Of a stretch of 64,000 bases of DNA, positions 50,394 through 60,109 are shown in pieces. Under the pieces are notes generated by a model that ran no database searches, was not told the origin of the DNA, and worked only from the letters and a program-made list of their open reading frames with translations. The DNA is taken from assembly GCA_050262615.1 (NCBI GenBank), contig JBLNEL010000329.1, forward strand, positions 1-64,000, given 5' to 3'. Both the position numbers and the translations under genes were made by a program. Numbering within the stretch: position 1 is the first letter of the stretch; every line of letters starts with the position of its first letter. This stretch comes from JAUZPB01 sp050262615 (lineage in GTDB: Bacteria > Bacteroidota > Ignavibacteria > Ignavibacteriales > SURF-24).

Positions 50394-51374
50394 ATGAAAT
50401 ACCGCAAGCTTGGGAAAAGCAACATTGAAGTTTCAGAGATAAGCTTAGGCTGCTGGACATTAGGAGGATTAAACTGGGTAAATGGTGTACCGAACGGCTG
50501 GGCAAACGTAGATGAAAATGAAGTAAAGCAGGCAATTGATTATGCACTTGAAAAAGGGGTTAATCATTTTGACAATGCAGATGTCTACGGTAATGGAAGA
50601 GCTGAAAGGATGCTTGCAAAGGTTTTAGGGGCAAGAACAAAGGAAGTAGTAATAGCCACCAAGGTAGGCTGGTTTCCCGGTACAGCAGAGCATGCTTATG
50701 AACCTAAGCATATACGGCATCAGTGCGAGCAGTCGCTTATTAATCTTAAGCGTGACTACATTGACTTATATTATTTTCATCATGGTGATTTTGGTGAGAA
50801 TGATAAATATCTGGATGCTGCAGTAGAGGTAATGTACCGTTTAAAAGAAGAAGGTAAAGTGCGGCTTATCGGTCAGTCAGCATATTCAAACAAGGACTTT
50901 GAAAAATTAGTACCAAAAGTAAAGCCAGATGTACTGCAGAGTTCAGCAAGTGCAATAGATGACAAATACTTAGCGGACGGTACGCCGGTAAGGAAGCTGC
51001 TTGAAGAAAACAATATTTCATTTATTGCCTTCGGGCCAGTAGCGCAGGGGCTGTTATTGGGCAAATACAGTAAAAATAATCCTCCGAAATTTGAAGCCGG
51101 TGATCACAGGGCGAATGCGCCAAGATTTTCCGTAGAAAACCTTACGAAACTTGAGCCCAAGATAGAGGCTCTGAAGGAAAAATTCGGATCAAATCCTGAG
51201 GCATTATCAAGAGCAGCGCTGCAGTATCTGCTGCATTATAAAGTAGTAGGGTCTGTAATTCCGGGGTTCAGGAATTTAGATCAGGTGAAAATTAATCTTG
51301 AAGCGGCAGACAGGCCACTTAGTGATGAGGAATTCAACTTTATTAAAGATTTGTTTAAAGGATTCAATTCTTAA
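50394..51374 (+). CDS. Aldo/keto reductase
   Basis: The 326-residue cytoplasmic NADPH-dependent oxidoreductase has a TIM-barrel AKR signature. The catalytic tetrad is visible as Asp and Tyr in DNADVYGNGRAE, Lys in VVIATKVGW and His in YYFHHGDF. The C-terminal cofactor segment VGSVIPGFRNLDQVKINLEA is also present. It reduces aldehydes or ketones; the substrate cannot be read from sequence. The ATG follows CTGGAG. The repeated AT-rich element begins at the stop codon, and an MFS exporter gene follows about 100 bases later in the same direction, perhaps cotranscribed. Confidence 0.93.
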   Translation: MKYRKLGKSNIEVSEISLGCWTLGGLNWVNGVPNGWANVDENEVKQAIDYALEKGVNHFDNADVYGNGRAERMLAKVLGARTKEVVIATKVGWFPGTAEHAYEPKHIRHQCEQSLINLKRDYIDLYYFHHGDFGENDKYLDAAVEVMYRLKEEGKVRLIGQSAYSNKDFEKLVPKVKPDVLQSSASAIDDKYLADGTPVRKLLEENNISFIAFGPVAQGLLLGKYSKNNPPKFEAGDHRANAPRFSVENLTKLEPKIEALKEKFGSNPEALSRAALQYLLHYKVVGSVIPGFRNLDQVKINLEAADRPLSDEEFNFIKDLFKGFNS

Positions 51375-51452
51375 TTAAGAATTATGAATTAAGAATTATG
51401 CCTGCCGGAAGGCCATGCCTTCGGCAGGCCATGCCTTCGGCAGGCAGGCAGG
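51373..51452. repeat. AT-rich plus TTCGGCAGG element between AKR and MFS genes
   Basis: AATTAAGAATTATG words begin at the aldo/keto reductase stop codon. Two copies of the 16-mer AGGCCATGCCTTCGGC (51410-51425, 51426-51441) and AGGCAGGCAGG follow. The GCCTTCGGC core is self-complementary. Related copies are at 35734 and 45718. Confidence 0.8.
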
Positions 51453-51478
51453 AATTGAGGAATGAATTATGGGAACAG

Positions 51479-52804
51479 ATGAGTAAGATTTTGGGACGTG
51501 AGAGCGGAGTAGGCAGAGACGCTTCAGGAATAAACGCTTCAGGAATAAATGTCTCAGAAAAGCAGAGAGGGTTAAAGGGCAAAGTAAGCTGGCGACAGAC
51601 ATTTTCTGCATTAAGGCACAGGAACTACCGACTATGGTTCTGGGGGCAGATGACAAGTCTGGTCGGTTCGTGGATGCAGACTACAGCACAGGGTTTTTTA
51701 GTTTTTCAGCTTACGCACTCCCCTGCTTTTCTGGGTTATGTCGGATTTGCATCAGGCATACCGGCGTGGATATTTATGCTCTATGGCGGAGTGGTAGCCG
51801 ACCGTGTGCCCAGGCGCACGGTTCTGATTATTACACAGACAGTAATGATGATACTGGCCTCAGTTCTGGCCATTCTTACATTTACAGGTATAGTTCAGGC
51901 CTGGCATATAATACTTCTGGCATTTGGTCTGGGAGTTGCAAATGCTTTTGATTCGCCTGCCCGGCAGGCTTTTGTACTAGAGCTGATAGAAGGGCGTGAG
52001 GATCTGGTAAATGCAATAGCACTAAATTCCACAATGTTCAATTCAGCTACAGCCGTAGGGCCTGCAGTAGCCGGTATTACATACGCGGCATTTGGGCCTG
52101 CGTGGTGTTTTACGATAAATGGGATTTCATTTATTGGTGTTATTGCTGCGCTTCTGATGATGAGGATTAAATATGAGAAAAAGGAAAAAAGGCAGGATAA
52201 TGCACTTATTGAATTAAAGCAGGGTTTGAATTATGTAATTAAGTCACAGGAAATTATCAGGACAATAATAATTCTTGTAATTTTTATAGCTCTTTTCGGT
52301 ATTGCTTTTGCGACACTACTGCCTGCCTGGGCTGTAAAAGTCCTGCACGGCAATGCAGCAACAAATGGTTATCTTCAGTCAGCAAGGGGTATCGGTTCGC
52401 TTATTGCCGCACTTTTTATAGCGGCAGTGAGTCATCTTAACATTAAAGGCAAGCTACTAACTATCGGGATGTTTTCATATCCGCTGCTGCTGCTTATCTT
52501 TTCATTTATACGGATCCTGCCGCTTTCGCTATTTTTACTTGTAGGTATAGGGATTGCGCAGATACTGACGTTCAACATTGCAAATGCCTTAATTCAGACG
52601 ATTGTTTCAGACGAGTTCAGAGGGAGGGTAATGGGGATCTACAGCATTTCGTTTTTTGGTTTTATGCCTATAGGAGCATTAATAATAGGAACATTTGCAG
52701 AGCATATGGGAGAGCCGACGGCGATAATGGTAAATTCAGCAATACTAGTTCTTTTGACAATAGGCTTATTTCTACTGGTACCAGGGCTTAAAAAGCAGCG
52801 ATAA
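51479..52804 (+). CDS. MFS transporter (EntS-like MFS_3 exporter)
   Basis: The 441-residue inner-membrane protein has 12 hydrophobic segments and begins its conserved part at FSALRHRNYRLWFWGQMTSLVGSWMQ, the hallmark of the MFS_3/EntS group that exports siderophores and small toxic compounds. VADRVPRRTV is the loop-2-3 signature. Before that lies a variable stretch with an in-frame 15-bp duplication (ASGIN-ASGIN). The ATG at 51479 is chosen because the longer frame from 51398 is encoded by the repeated TTCGGCAGG element and has no ribosome site. The substrate is unknown; no siderophore genes are in the window. Confidence 0.88.
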   Translation: MSKILGRESGVGRDASGINASGINVSEKQRGLKGKVSWRQTFSALRHRNYRLWFWGQMTSLVGSWMQTTAQGFLVFQLTHSPAFLGYVGFASGIPAWIFMLYGGVVADRVPRRTVLIITQTVMMILASVLAILTFTGIVQAWHIILLAFGLGVANAFDSPARQAFVLELIEGREDLVNAIALNSTMFNSATAVGPAVAGITYAAFGPAWCFTINGISFIGVIAALLMMRIKYEKKEKRQDNALIELKQGLNYVIKSQEIIRTIIILVIFIALFGIAFATLLPAWAVKVLHGNAATNGYLQSARGIGSLIAALFIAAVSHLNIKGKLLTIGMFSYPLLLLIFSFIRILPLSLFLLVGIGIAQILTFNIANALIQTIVSDEFRGRVMGIYSISFFGFMPIGALIIGTFAEHMGEPTAIMVNSAILVLLTIGLFLLVPGLKKQR

Positions 52805-52828
52805 AAAGCAGGTACGTTGTGTGAAATT

Positions 52829-54355
52829 TTAATACTTTTCAGGAAGGTTCAGTCCCCCGTTCCATTTTAAGAACATTCCTTGCCGGGCAGATGAGCCGGC
52901 TGAAGCAGCAGCAGCAGAGCTGCTTTTAATATGAAGGTAAGTAAAATTATTTTTATTAACATTTCTGTTTTCTTCATTTACAGGCGTCCAGGCCCCGGTA
53001 TTAAAGAATTCTCTTCCATCCTCACTGAAAATTTCAGAAAAATGAGTATGTCCGAATGTAACAATCTTAAGCTGCGGATTTTCTGAAAACTTACGTTTAG
53101 CAAAAGAGTAGAGTCTAGAATGTTCTTCCAGCTGAATATAGGCATTTGAGCGGTTGACAACAAAAGAAATAAAAGAGAAAACCAGATTTTCCAGCAAACT
53201 CAGGCCCGGGATCCTGAAAGATCCAGAGAAAAAAGTTTTTGACTGATTTGAAGAATCCAGGCGCATAGTAACCGGTTCTACGATATTCCAGAATTTATCC
53301 ATCACATAAAGTACCGGAAGGAACATAGTCAGAACTATAAGGAGCACTCTTCCGAAAAGATACCTGTAATATCTCATAGGTATAATCAGAAACAGGACAG
53401 GGATATGCTGCAGGAGTGCACGTATTCCGACAAAGAAGCGTTTTTCGATAAGCAGCGGCAGTATATTTTTCTCCTCGCGCACATTTTTAAAAGGCGGGTA
53501 AGCCAGTTCTATATGGTTTAACAGGTAACGGTTAAAGAAGGAGCCGAAAGGAATATTAAGCTCCTTTTTATTTTTAAGCAGAGGTCCCCCGATCAAATGG
53601 CAGTATTTATCGTACCGGTGACCATGTTCAATATAATATTTATTATCAAAAGTAATGCTTTCATCAACAAAGATAAGATTTGGAAGTATTTTATCCACAA
53701 GTACATCCTCAGTGTCCTCACCGGTTCTCCGGCTAATTCTTTCAGCAAGTGAGAGGCGGAGGAGGTTTCTTACAGCCGGCCAGTAAAACTCCAGGTCATG
53801 GTTTCCCTTTACAATTACAAGCTTATTTCCCCAACTTAGCCAGTCTGACAAAGAATCAAACAATTCAGAATGCCCGTTAATTACCTCTAAGAGTTTCCAG
53901 ACAGATTTATAGTCATCAGTATTTAGCCCATAGCGCAGTTCTCTTCTGGAGATTGATTTCTTAAGAAAGGAGAGGTCTTTATGAATGCCGATACTGTTTA
54001 AGGCCTGCTGCCATTTTACGAACTCACCGGTTGATCCGGGAATGCTTATTATCCTTAAGAAATCAATAAAGTCCCCGTTAATGACTAAAATGCCGGTATC
54101 AGGCTGGATCTGTTTATGGATGTAATTAATAAAGCTTAAGAATGACTGGTCAGTAAATCTCTCAGTATCAGGATCCCCCAGTTTTTCAAATGAATTTCCG
54201 GGTGTTAAATGGAGGTCGCTTAGGATGAATATTTCTTTTCCTTCTGAACTTAAGGATAACCTGGAATTCCCGTAGTTACAGGCAGAGCCGTTATCCTCGC
54301 AATTCAAAAGCAACTGAGCCGCTTGTATAGGGTAATCCATCAATCCACTTTCCAT
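52829..54355 (-). CDS. Calcineurin-like metallophosphoesterase with a membrane insert
   Basis: The 508-residue protein shows the full metallophosphoesterase motif set: SDLHL (46-50), GDFID (about 99-103), KGNHDLE and GHTHFSEIF with the final HxH near residue 443. Between the last two blocks is an insertion with hydrophobic segments (LLQHIPVLFLIIPMRYYRYLFG and VLLIVLTMFLPVLYVM). The enzyme is thus likely held at the inner membrane, reminiscent of UDP-diacylglucosamine hydrolase-type or other lipid phosphoesterases. The substrate cannot be deduced. It converges on the MFS gene; upstream lies the AT-rich region with the gene remnant. Confidence 0.85.
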   Translation of the reverse strand: MESGLMDYPIQAAQLLLNCEDNGSACNYGNSRLSLSSEGKEIFILSDLHLTPGNSFEKLGDPDTERFTDQSFLSFINYIHKQIQPDTGILVINGDFIDFLRIISIPGSTGEFVKWQQALNSIGIHKDLSFLKKSISRRELRYGLNTDDYKSVWKLLEVINGHSELFDSLSDWLSWGNKLVIVKGNHDLEFYWPAVRNLLRLSLAERISRRTGEDTEDVLVDKILPNLIFVDESITFDNKYYIEHGHRYDKYCHLIGGPLLKNKKELNIPFGSFFNRYLLNHIELAYPPFKNVREEKNILPLLIEKRFFVGIRALLQHIPVLFLIIPMRYYRYLFGRVLLIVLTMFLPVLYVMDKFWNIVEPVTMRLDSSNQSKTFFSGSFRIPGLSLLENLVFSFISFVVNRSNAYIQLEEHSRLYSFAKRKFSENPQLKIVTFGHTHFSEIFSEDGREFFNTGAWTPVNEENRNVNKNNFTYLHIKSSSAAAASAGSSARQGMFLKWNGGLNLPEKY

Positions 54356-54917
54356 TCTAGAATATGAGCAAAACCATTACATCTTATCAAAACATATAAT
54401 CAGCACATCATTGTGGATAATTCAATGTACCCAGAAAACCAGGTATATTGCAATAGGTACTCATTTTTGGAGTTTCCCCATTTAAGTTTTAAGGAAAACT
54501 TTGCAATCATAGAAGAAACTCCGAGGATAACAACAGCCTTTGAGATCTCAAAAACAAGTCTTGTTATATATTTATATTAGTAAGAACTAAATTACCTATC
54601 TTCTTATTAACCTGTTTATCGGCCTTACATTTCACGACTTATTTTCTATAAAAATTCTGTTTCTTTTTTGATTCTGTATTCGACTTAGTTGAACTTTTCA
54701 ATGAGATTGAATGTACGAATGCAACAAAACTATCCTAAATCAATAAAATCAGCTAATAATCACTAAATTCATTTATGTTTGTAATAAAAAATCCTTTACA
54801 TATCTCCCTAGATAAACTATTTATCAGTAAATTCGTTTATATACGATTAACTCGACAATTATTGACTATGCTTGTAAAACATCTTACCTTGGCCTTTAAA
54901 ATGAGGCTAATGTTGTT
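54356..54917. other. AT-rich 560-base gap without recognisable genes
   Basis: No frame of useful length, repeat or RNA gene was recognised. TTG (54862-54864), 20 bases, TACCTTGG (54885-54892) near its right end has the same pattern as the heme promoter and may have served the remnant gene that follows. A short ATG frame (54901, MRLMLL) stops after six codons. Confidence 0.4.
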
Positions 54918-55168
54918 ATGATCGACCGGCCTTTTAAAACAAATGAAGAGATGAATAAGGTACTACAAATACCTGAGAATATTTTAAAAGGCATGAATAC
55001 ACGAGATCTATTAATAACATGTATGAAATATCCACGATATAAAGACATGTGGGCATATGATGGATATGTAAATGGGTTTGCACAAGTTAGAAAATTTTTA
55101 ATGGTTTAAATGAATTATTAAACAGAAAGTCATTTTTTACACAATTTTCACCTTCTTGCGTAAGGTGA
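54918..55168 (+). pseudogene. Frameshifted fragment of a Bacteroidetes-type secreted protein family
   Basis: The frame from 54918 reads LQIPENILKGMNTRDLLITC, then YPRYKDMWAYDGYVNGF, and stops at 55107-55109. Adding one base to the T run at about 55095-55099 would continue the protein as FFNGLNELLNRKSFF to the TGA at 55166-55168. The pattern (a Met-Thr-x-x-Leu-x-x-Thr-Cys block, then Tyr-Pro, then Phe-Asn-Gly-Leu-x-Glu-Leu) matches, from memory, a large family of Bacteroidetes extracellular proteins that have a signal peptide. Here the signal peptide is missing in frame and the C-terminus is short, so it looks like a decayed remnant, unless the base loss is a sequencing error. Confidence 0.5.
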
Positions 55169-55234
55169 GTTAATGAATAAATTTTTTATGTGAATACCAT
55201 TAATTATTTAAACATCGGCAAGGAATAAGATATA

Positions 55235-57385
55235 ATGAAGAGGGTTTCTTTATTCATTATAATAATAATCATTTCAATTATAGCATTTGAGCACAGCAAT
55301 GCACAGTGGAAACAGACCACTGGTCCTTGTGGCGGGAGAATATGGACGCTCACAAGCGATGGAGCAAATATATTTACCGGAACATACAAAGGAGGGATTT
55401 TCCGTTCGAGCGACAATGGCCTGAGCTGGAAAGCAATAAATAAGGATCTAGCTGCAAGTAACGGGCTACCGGCAGATGATATCAGATGCATTACCGTAAG
55501 CGGCAATGATATTTTTGCCGGATCATATATGTTTGGGCTATTTAAATCAACTGACAAAGGAAATAGCTGGAAAGCTGTTAATAATGGACTGACTTCCGGT
55601 TATTCAACAGAATCAATTTCAGCAATTACCCTGAACGGGTCTGATATATTTGCAGGATGTTACGATCATGGAGTTTTCCGTTCTACTAACAACGGCTTAA
55701 ACTGGACTCGGGTATGTAACGGTCTAACAAACCGTGACATTATGGCAATGACTTCAAAAGGTAAGATTGTTTTTGCCGGAACAAGCGGGAGTGGCATATT
55801 TTTATCTGCTGATAATGGAGAAAGCTGGCAGGAGGCAAATAATGGATTAACAGATAAATTTGTTCTTTCTATGGATGCAAATGAAACAAGCATTTATGTT
55901 TCCACCGGTTCAGGATTATTCATCTCGGATGATAATGCTTCAAGCTGGAGATCTGTTCATGGGGACTTTAGCCAAATTGAAGCAATAAAGGTCTATAAAG
56001 ATAAAATATATGTAGGCGACTTTGGTAAAGGGGTATTTCTTTCGACAGATAACGGAAAAAGCTGGAAAAATATAAACAGCAACTTAAGTAAAACATTTAT
56101 AACTGCCATAACTGTAAATGATAATGGATTATTTGCAGGAACGTACAAAAATGGAATTTATTCATCTTACGATAACGGTGCAACATGGGAAGTATCAAAC
56201 AAAGGTATGGTAATATCCGAGGTTTCTGCTCTTCTTGCCGATGGAGATGATCTTTATGCAGGTACTCCGGGCTGCGAGGTTTTCCGCTCAGGAGATAATG
56301 GAGAAAACTGGCGAGCTGTCCTTACTAGCGTACCCTCTTCAGGTACATCATTAAATGCACTGACAAAATGCGGAGATTATATTTTTGCCGGTGTAGCCGG
56401 TGTTAAAAATGTTGGAGGCATTTATATAACAGCTGATAAGGGTAACAGCTGGAAGACCGTAAATAATAATGAACTTATTAGTTATTCTGTAAATACTTTA
56501 CTTGTAATTGGTACAGGCATATATGCAGGAACCATGAAAGGTATAAGTTTTTCAAATAATTATGGTGAAAACTGGGATACTTTGAATACTGGATTATCAA
56601 TCACTAATGTAAAAGCTCTGATTCATAGCGATAAAGAGATATATGCAAGTACTTTTCAGGGTCTCTATAAATCTACAAATTATGGGGCAAGCTGGGTTGC
56701 AATAAATAACGGGGTTCCTAAGGTCACAGCACTTGCTCTTGCGGCACTTGGCAGTAATGTATTTGCCAGTTATCCACAGGGTGTATATATATACAAAACT
56801 ACAGATAAAGGCTCTAGCTGGATAGCTGCTGATAAAGGCATTCCTAATACCACATGCTTTGCTGTAAAAGGGAATTATTTATTCGCAGGAACAGGTGCAG
56901 GTGTCTATCTAACAACAGACGAAGGTGAAAACTGGAAGGCTGTAAATGAGGGGCTCACACACCTATCGGTTTCTTCACTAGCAATAAACGACAATTATTT
57001 ATATGCAGGCACAACTTATGGTGGAGTATTTATAAGGCATCTAAATGAAATTACAACTTCAGTAAATGACAATAAAATATCCGAACCTGAAAATTTCTCA
57101 CTTAGCCAGAACTATCCCAATCCATTTAATCCCGTAACGACAATAGGCTATTCAATTCCAAGAGGGTCAGCAGTTGAGATAAAAATCTATAACATTATGG
57201 GTGATGAAATTAGATCATTTAACATAAATTCTCAGGAAGCCGGTATGCACAATCTTCAATGGGACGGACGAGATTCAAATAGCAGACTGGTTTCAAGCGG
57301 AATATATATTTACAAGTTAAAGGCAGTTACAAAAGAAGGTAGAAATGTATTTGAAAAATCAGCTAAGATGTTGTTACTGAAATGA
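55235..57385 (+). CDS. Secreted BNR/sialidase-like repeat protein with T9SS sorting domain
   Basis: The 716-residue protein has a signal peptide (about 1-23). A long series of roughly 40-residue beta-propeller repeats follows (GIFRSSDNGLSWKAIN, GLFKSTDKGNSWKAVN, GVFRSTNNGLNWTRV and so on; a dozen or more). A T9SS type-A sorting domain (about 628-716) begins SQNYPNPFNPVTTIGYSIP and ends KSAKMLLLK. The repeats carry the Asp-box S-x-D-x-G-x-x-W motif of BNR/YCF48-like propellers, which here probably only bind ligands, since no sialidase active-site residues are recognised. The protein is exported by Sec, then T9SS, to the surface or medium. It follows the remnant gene; AAGGAATAAG serves as ribosome site. 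Confidence 0.92.
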   Translation: MKRVSLFIIIIIISIIAFEHSNAQWKQTTGPCGGRIWTLTSDGANIFTGTYKGGIFRSSDNGLSWKAINKDLAASNGLPADDIRCITVSGNDIFAGSYMFGLFKSTDKGNSWKAVNNGLTSGYSTESISAITLNGSDIFAGCYDHGVFRSTNNGLNWTRVCNGLTNRDIMAMTSKGKIVFAGTSGSGIFLSADNGESWQEANNGLTDKFVLSMDANETSIYVSTGSGLFISDDNASSWRSVHGDFSQIEAIKVYKDKIYVGDFGKGVFLSTDNGKSWKNINSNLSKTFITAITVNDNGLFAGTYKNGIYSSYDNGATWEVSNKGMVISEVSALLADGDDLYAGTPGCEVFRSGDNGENWRAVLTSVPSSGTSLNALTKCGDYIFAGVAGVKNVGGIYITADKGNSWKTVNNNELISYSVNTLLVIGTGIYAGTMKGISFSNNYGENWDTLNTGLSITNVKALIHSDKEIYASTFQGLYKSTNYGASWVAINNGVPKVTALALAALGSNVFASYPQGVYIYKTTDKGSSWIAADKGIPNTTCFAVKGNYLFAGTGAGVYLTTDEGENWKAVNEGLTHLSVSSLAINDNYLYAGTTYGGVFIRHLNEITTSVNDNKISEPENFSLSQNYPNPFNPVTTIGYSIPRGSAVEIKIYNIMGDEIRSFNINSQEAGMHNLQWDGRDSNSRLVSSGIYIYKLKAVTKEGRNVFEKSAKMLLLK

Positions 57386-57578
57386 TCCAGTGAAGTAGAA
57401 AAGACTAATAGACACGGAATAAATGTACTTACTCAATAATCAAAATATAGGATCTCACAGATACTTTAAAACAGAAAAAGCTATTCTAGTATGTTCCATT
57501 AGTTTTTGCTCTCTAAAACAGCATGCGGTTTTACTAATTAAAAGTCACTATTGAGAACTTAAAATCATAAAATATATT

Positions 57579-58592
57579 TTATTTCTTATTATTGCTTATG
57601 GGAAAATCTATCCCGGTATTTAGTATTGAAGAGAGGGCTGAATAGGGAACCCTTGCAAACCAATAGTCGTCTTCAATGGGGGCAACTTTTCCAGGCCGAA
57701 GCACAAACTCGATAAAATAAGGAGTGAGAGTAAAAGTATTCATATCGTTTTTTTTAATTAAGTTTACCTGATTATTTACAATCCATGAGGCCTTCTGCGG
57801 TCTGAGGTCTTTTATGATCTGTTCAGAAAGTATCTTATAGTAATCTGATCCGGGCTGAAACAGTTCAGATAAACTGATAAGTTTTGGTATGTTGTCAGCA
57901 ATCTGAAAATTAAGGGAGCGGTAGGAAGTTCCGGGTAAACCGGAAACAGAATAATTATCCTCTTTTACAAGCAGGCTTACAAATTTATCTGAATAGCAGC
58001 GGATAAGGTAGTCATCCCGGTATTTCCAGCCAAGGAAGATATTTGTTTTATTAATAACAAGGCGGTCTTCAGAGGATGAGACAAATTTATTAAGGTTATC
58101 CGAGCCGGCATCATTTAAGAAGAGATTTATCTGCTGCCATGCCGGGTCTGTTGAAATAAACTGTGGAACAAAAGCTTCAGCTTTAATAAAGTCGTCTGTA
58201 TTTTTCAGAAGAACATATTCAGCAACTTTTTTTATCCTGAAGTTCTGTGTATGGTTTTTGCCAATTGAAAGCCATGTGCCAGAGGAGGTTGAGCTAAGGG
58301 GGCTGATCTTAAGGTAGATCTGAGCAAGCGTGCTGTCGTTTTTATCTGAGGCTGATAGTCTGATAGTTCCATTCAGGGGGAATTCGCCCTGAAGGAAAAG
58401 CGGATCTGCAGAGGAAGAGTCAAAACTAAGGCTGCCGTTAAGGCTTTCAGTTCCAATTGTAAGGTCCATTTGGAACCTTAGGCCGTCATCCATCTCACCA
58501 GTATAATAACTTCTGAAGCTGCCATCCGGCTGTGCATAAAGCCTGGTAAATAGGATTATAAGTATAGAAGCAATTAATCTGACCTTCATCAT
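57579..58592 (-). CDS. Secreted protein with DUF3298/RsiV-like C-terminal domain
   Basis: The 337-residue protein has a signal peptide (about 1-20, ending LYAQ). Two beta-rich regions follow. The N-terminal one (GSFRSYYTGEMDDGLRFQMDL, then repeated short strands) is unfamiliar. The C-terminal one (ISLSELFQPGSDYYKILSEQI, FTLTPYFIEFVLRPGKVAP, VPYSALSSIL) matches the DUF3298 pattern of RsiV-type and other periplasmic proteins that may bind lysozyme or cell-wall fragments. No enzyme motif is visible. It lies 115 bases downstream of the topoisomerase IB gene on the same strand. The C-terminal assignment is moderate. Confidence 0.7.
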   Translation of the reverse strand: MMKVRLIASILIILFTRLYAQPDGSFRSYYTGEMDDGLRFQMDLTIGTESLNGSLSFDSSSADPLFLQGEFPLNGTIRLSASDKNDSTLAQIYLKISPLSSTSSGTWLSIGKNHTQNFRIKKVAEYVLLKNTDDFIKAEAFVPQFISTDPAWQQINLFLNDAGSDNLNKFVSSSEDRLVINKTNIFLGWKYRDDYLIRCYSDKFVSLLVKEDNYSVSGLPGTSYRSLNFQIADNIPKLISLSELFQPGSDYYKILSEQIIKDLRPQKASWIVNNQVNLIKKNDMNTFTLTPYFIEFVLRPGKVAPIEDDYWFARVPYSALSSILNTGIDFPISNNKK

Positions 58593-58707
58593 TTTAGAGT
58601 GCTCCTGACTATCTGAACTTCTATTAAAATTCTGTTAAATTCCTAAGCTACTTACAAGTCACAATTTCTTCTAAATTAAGGCCGGTTACTAAATCAGTAT
58701 GGGATAA

Positions 58708-59847
58708 TTAAGCGGAATTAAGCAGCACTTCTTTTTCAAGCAGGCCATTCCGAAGAATATTAAGTACAGCCAGTTCCTCTGCATCGAGTCCGAAAGGTTG
58801 TGTATTATCCCTGTTTTCTGAAGCATTTTTAATTTCCTCAAACAAAGTGCCTTCTGTAAATGAAGTAATAACTTCAGGATGAATATAGTATTTCCTGCAG
58901 ACCGAGGGAGTGTTATTAAGCGCATGTGAGACAGTCTTAACAGTCTGAATGATCTTTTTCTTACTATCGGTTTCAGATTCTGCAGGTCCAAGTCTGTTAA
59001 ATTCTTTAGCTGCAAGGACAGTTCCGCCCCAAGTACGGAAGTCTTTTGCAGTAAAGTCCATTCCGATAATTTCCTTCAGGTAATTATTAACATCAGCAGA
59101 GCCTACGGACTGAAGATTTCCCTGTTCATCGACATACTGGAAAAGTTTTTGTCCCGGCAGTTCCTGGCATTGTTTAACAAGCCGGGCCAATCTGCGGTTT
59201 TCGACATCGACCTCCCACTGTTTTCCACTTTTACCTTTAAACATGAATTTAATTTTCGAGCCGGTTACATTTGTATGCTTATTGCGGAGAGTAGTAAGTC
59301 CATAAGATCCGTTCTGTTTAGCATATTCGGGGTTACCAATTCTGATCATAGTTTGTTCAAGAAGGCTGACCAGTATAGCAAGTACTTTTTCGCGGCTGAG
59401 GTTATGTTTTTTCAAGTCCTCCTCAACGCGTGCTCTGATAAGAGGGAGAGATTCACCGAACTTTATCATTAAGTTAAATTTGTTGGAGTTACTGATCTCC
59501 TCCCAGCGGGTGTGATAGATATATTGTTTTCTTCCCTTCTGATCACGCCCTGTAGCCTGAATATGTCCGTTTGAAGAATTGCAGATCCAAACATTTGTCC
59601 ATGCAGGAGGAATTATAAGCGATTCAAACCTGGAAAGAAGTTTCTTATCGGTAACGCGTTCCCCTTTTGAAGAAAGATAAATAAAGCCCTTGCCGTGGCG
59701 TCTGCGAGTGCAGCCCTCGTCGCTATCGCAGACATATTCAAGTCCAACGACCTCAGCTATCTCCTCGGGCATTGTAACAATAAGGTTGTCAAGTTTTTCA
59801 TTTATCAGATTTTCAATTTCGTTAATATTCTTAATTTTCTTCTGCAT
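58708..59847 (-). CDS. DNA topoisomerase IB (poxvirus/bacterial type)
   Basis: The 379-residue enzyme relaxes supercoils by a 3'-phosphotyrosine intermediate. The N-terminal part shows TRRRHGKGFIYLS and PPAWTNVWIC, typical of bacterial TopIB. Catalytic residues lie in IRIGNPEYAKQNGSYGLTTLR, the downstream FRTWGGT helix and the nucleophile region CRKYYIHP, with Tyr321 the likely nucleophile. The family is uncommon in bacteria and patchily distributed, consistent with horizontal spread. Its leader holds an AG repeat (plus strand CT run, 59857-59871) beginning ten bases upstream of the ATG, where the ribosome site should be. Confidence 0.93.
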   Translation of the reverse strand: MQKKIKNINEIENLINEKLDNLIVTMPEEIAEVVGLEYVCDSDEGCTRRRHGKGFIYLSSKGERVTDKKLLSRFESLIIPPAWTNVWICNSSNGHIQATGRDQKGRKQYIYHTRWEEISNSNKFNLMIKFGESLPLIRARVEEDLKKHNLSREKVLAILVSLLEQTMIRIGNPEYAKQNGSYGLTTLRNKHTNVTGSKIKFMFKGKSGKQWEVDVENRRLARLVKQCQELPGQKLFQYVDEQGNLQSVGSADVNNYLKEIIGMDFTAKDFRTWGGTVLAAKEFNRLGPAESETDSKKKIIQTVKTVSHALNNTPSVCRKYYIHPEVITSFTEGTLFEEIKNASENRDNTQPFGLDAEELAVLNILRNGLLEKEVLLNSA

Positions 59848-59856
59848 AGACTGCTT

Positions 59857-59871
59857 TCTCTCTCTCTCTCT
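59857..59871. repeat. Dinucleotide CT/AG run in the topoisomerase IB leader
   Basis: A run of TC dinucleotides on the plus strand is an AG run on the transcribed strand, about 10-24 bases upstream of the ATG. It can itself act as a purine-rich ribosome site whose length may vary by slippage. Confidence 0.7.
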
Positions 59872-60109
59872 GTTAAAACGTTTTCTAATCAGAATAGCTT
59901 ATAAGCAAATGATCTTCTTATCAGGCCATTATCACACTATTAATTACAACACACATATTCCTCCTCAGGTTTCAGAAGGTCTTTAAAGGGGCAGAATCCC
60001 GGTACTCTTTTTACAGCTTCTTGATATTATATAAATATACTATTAGCTTTCTAAAGCTTTTTCGTGCAGTTTTTAGAAGAAAAAATAAACCAGGGAATAA
60101 TTTTATTTT

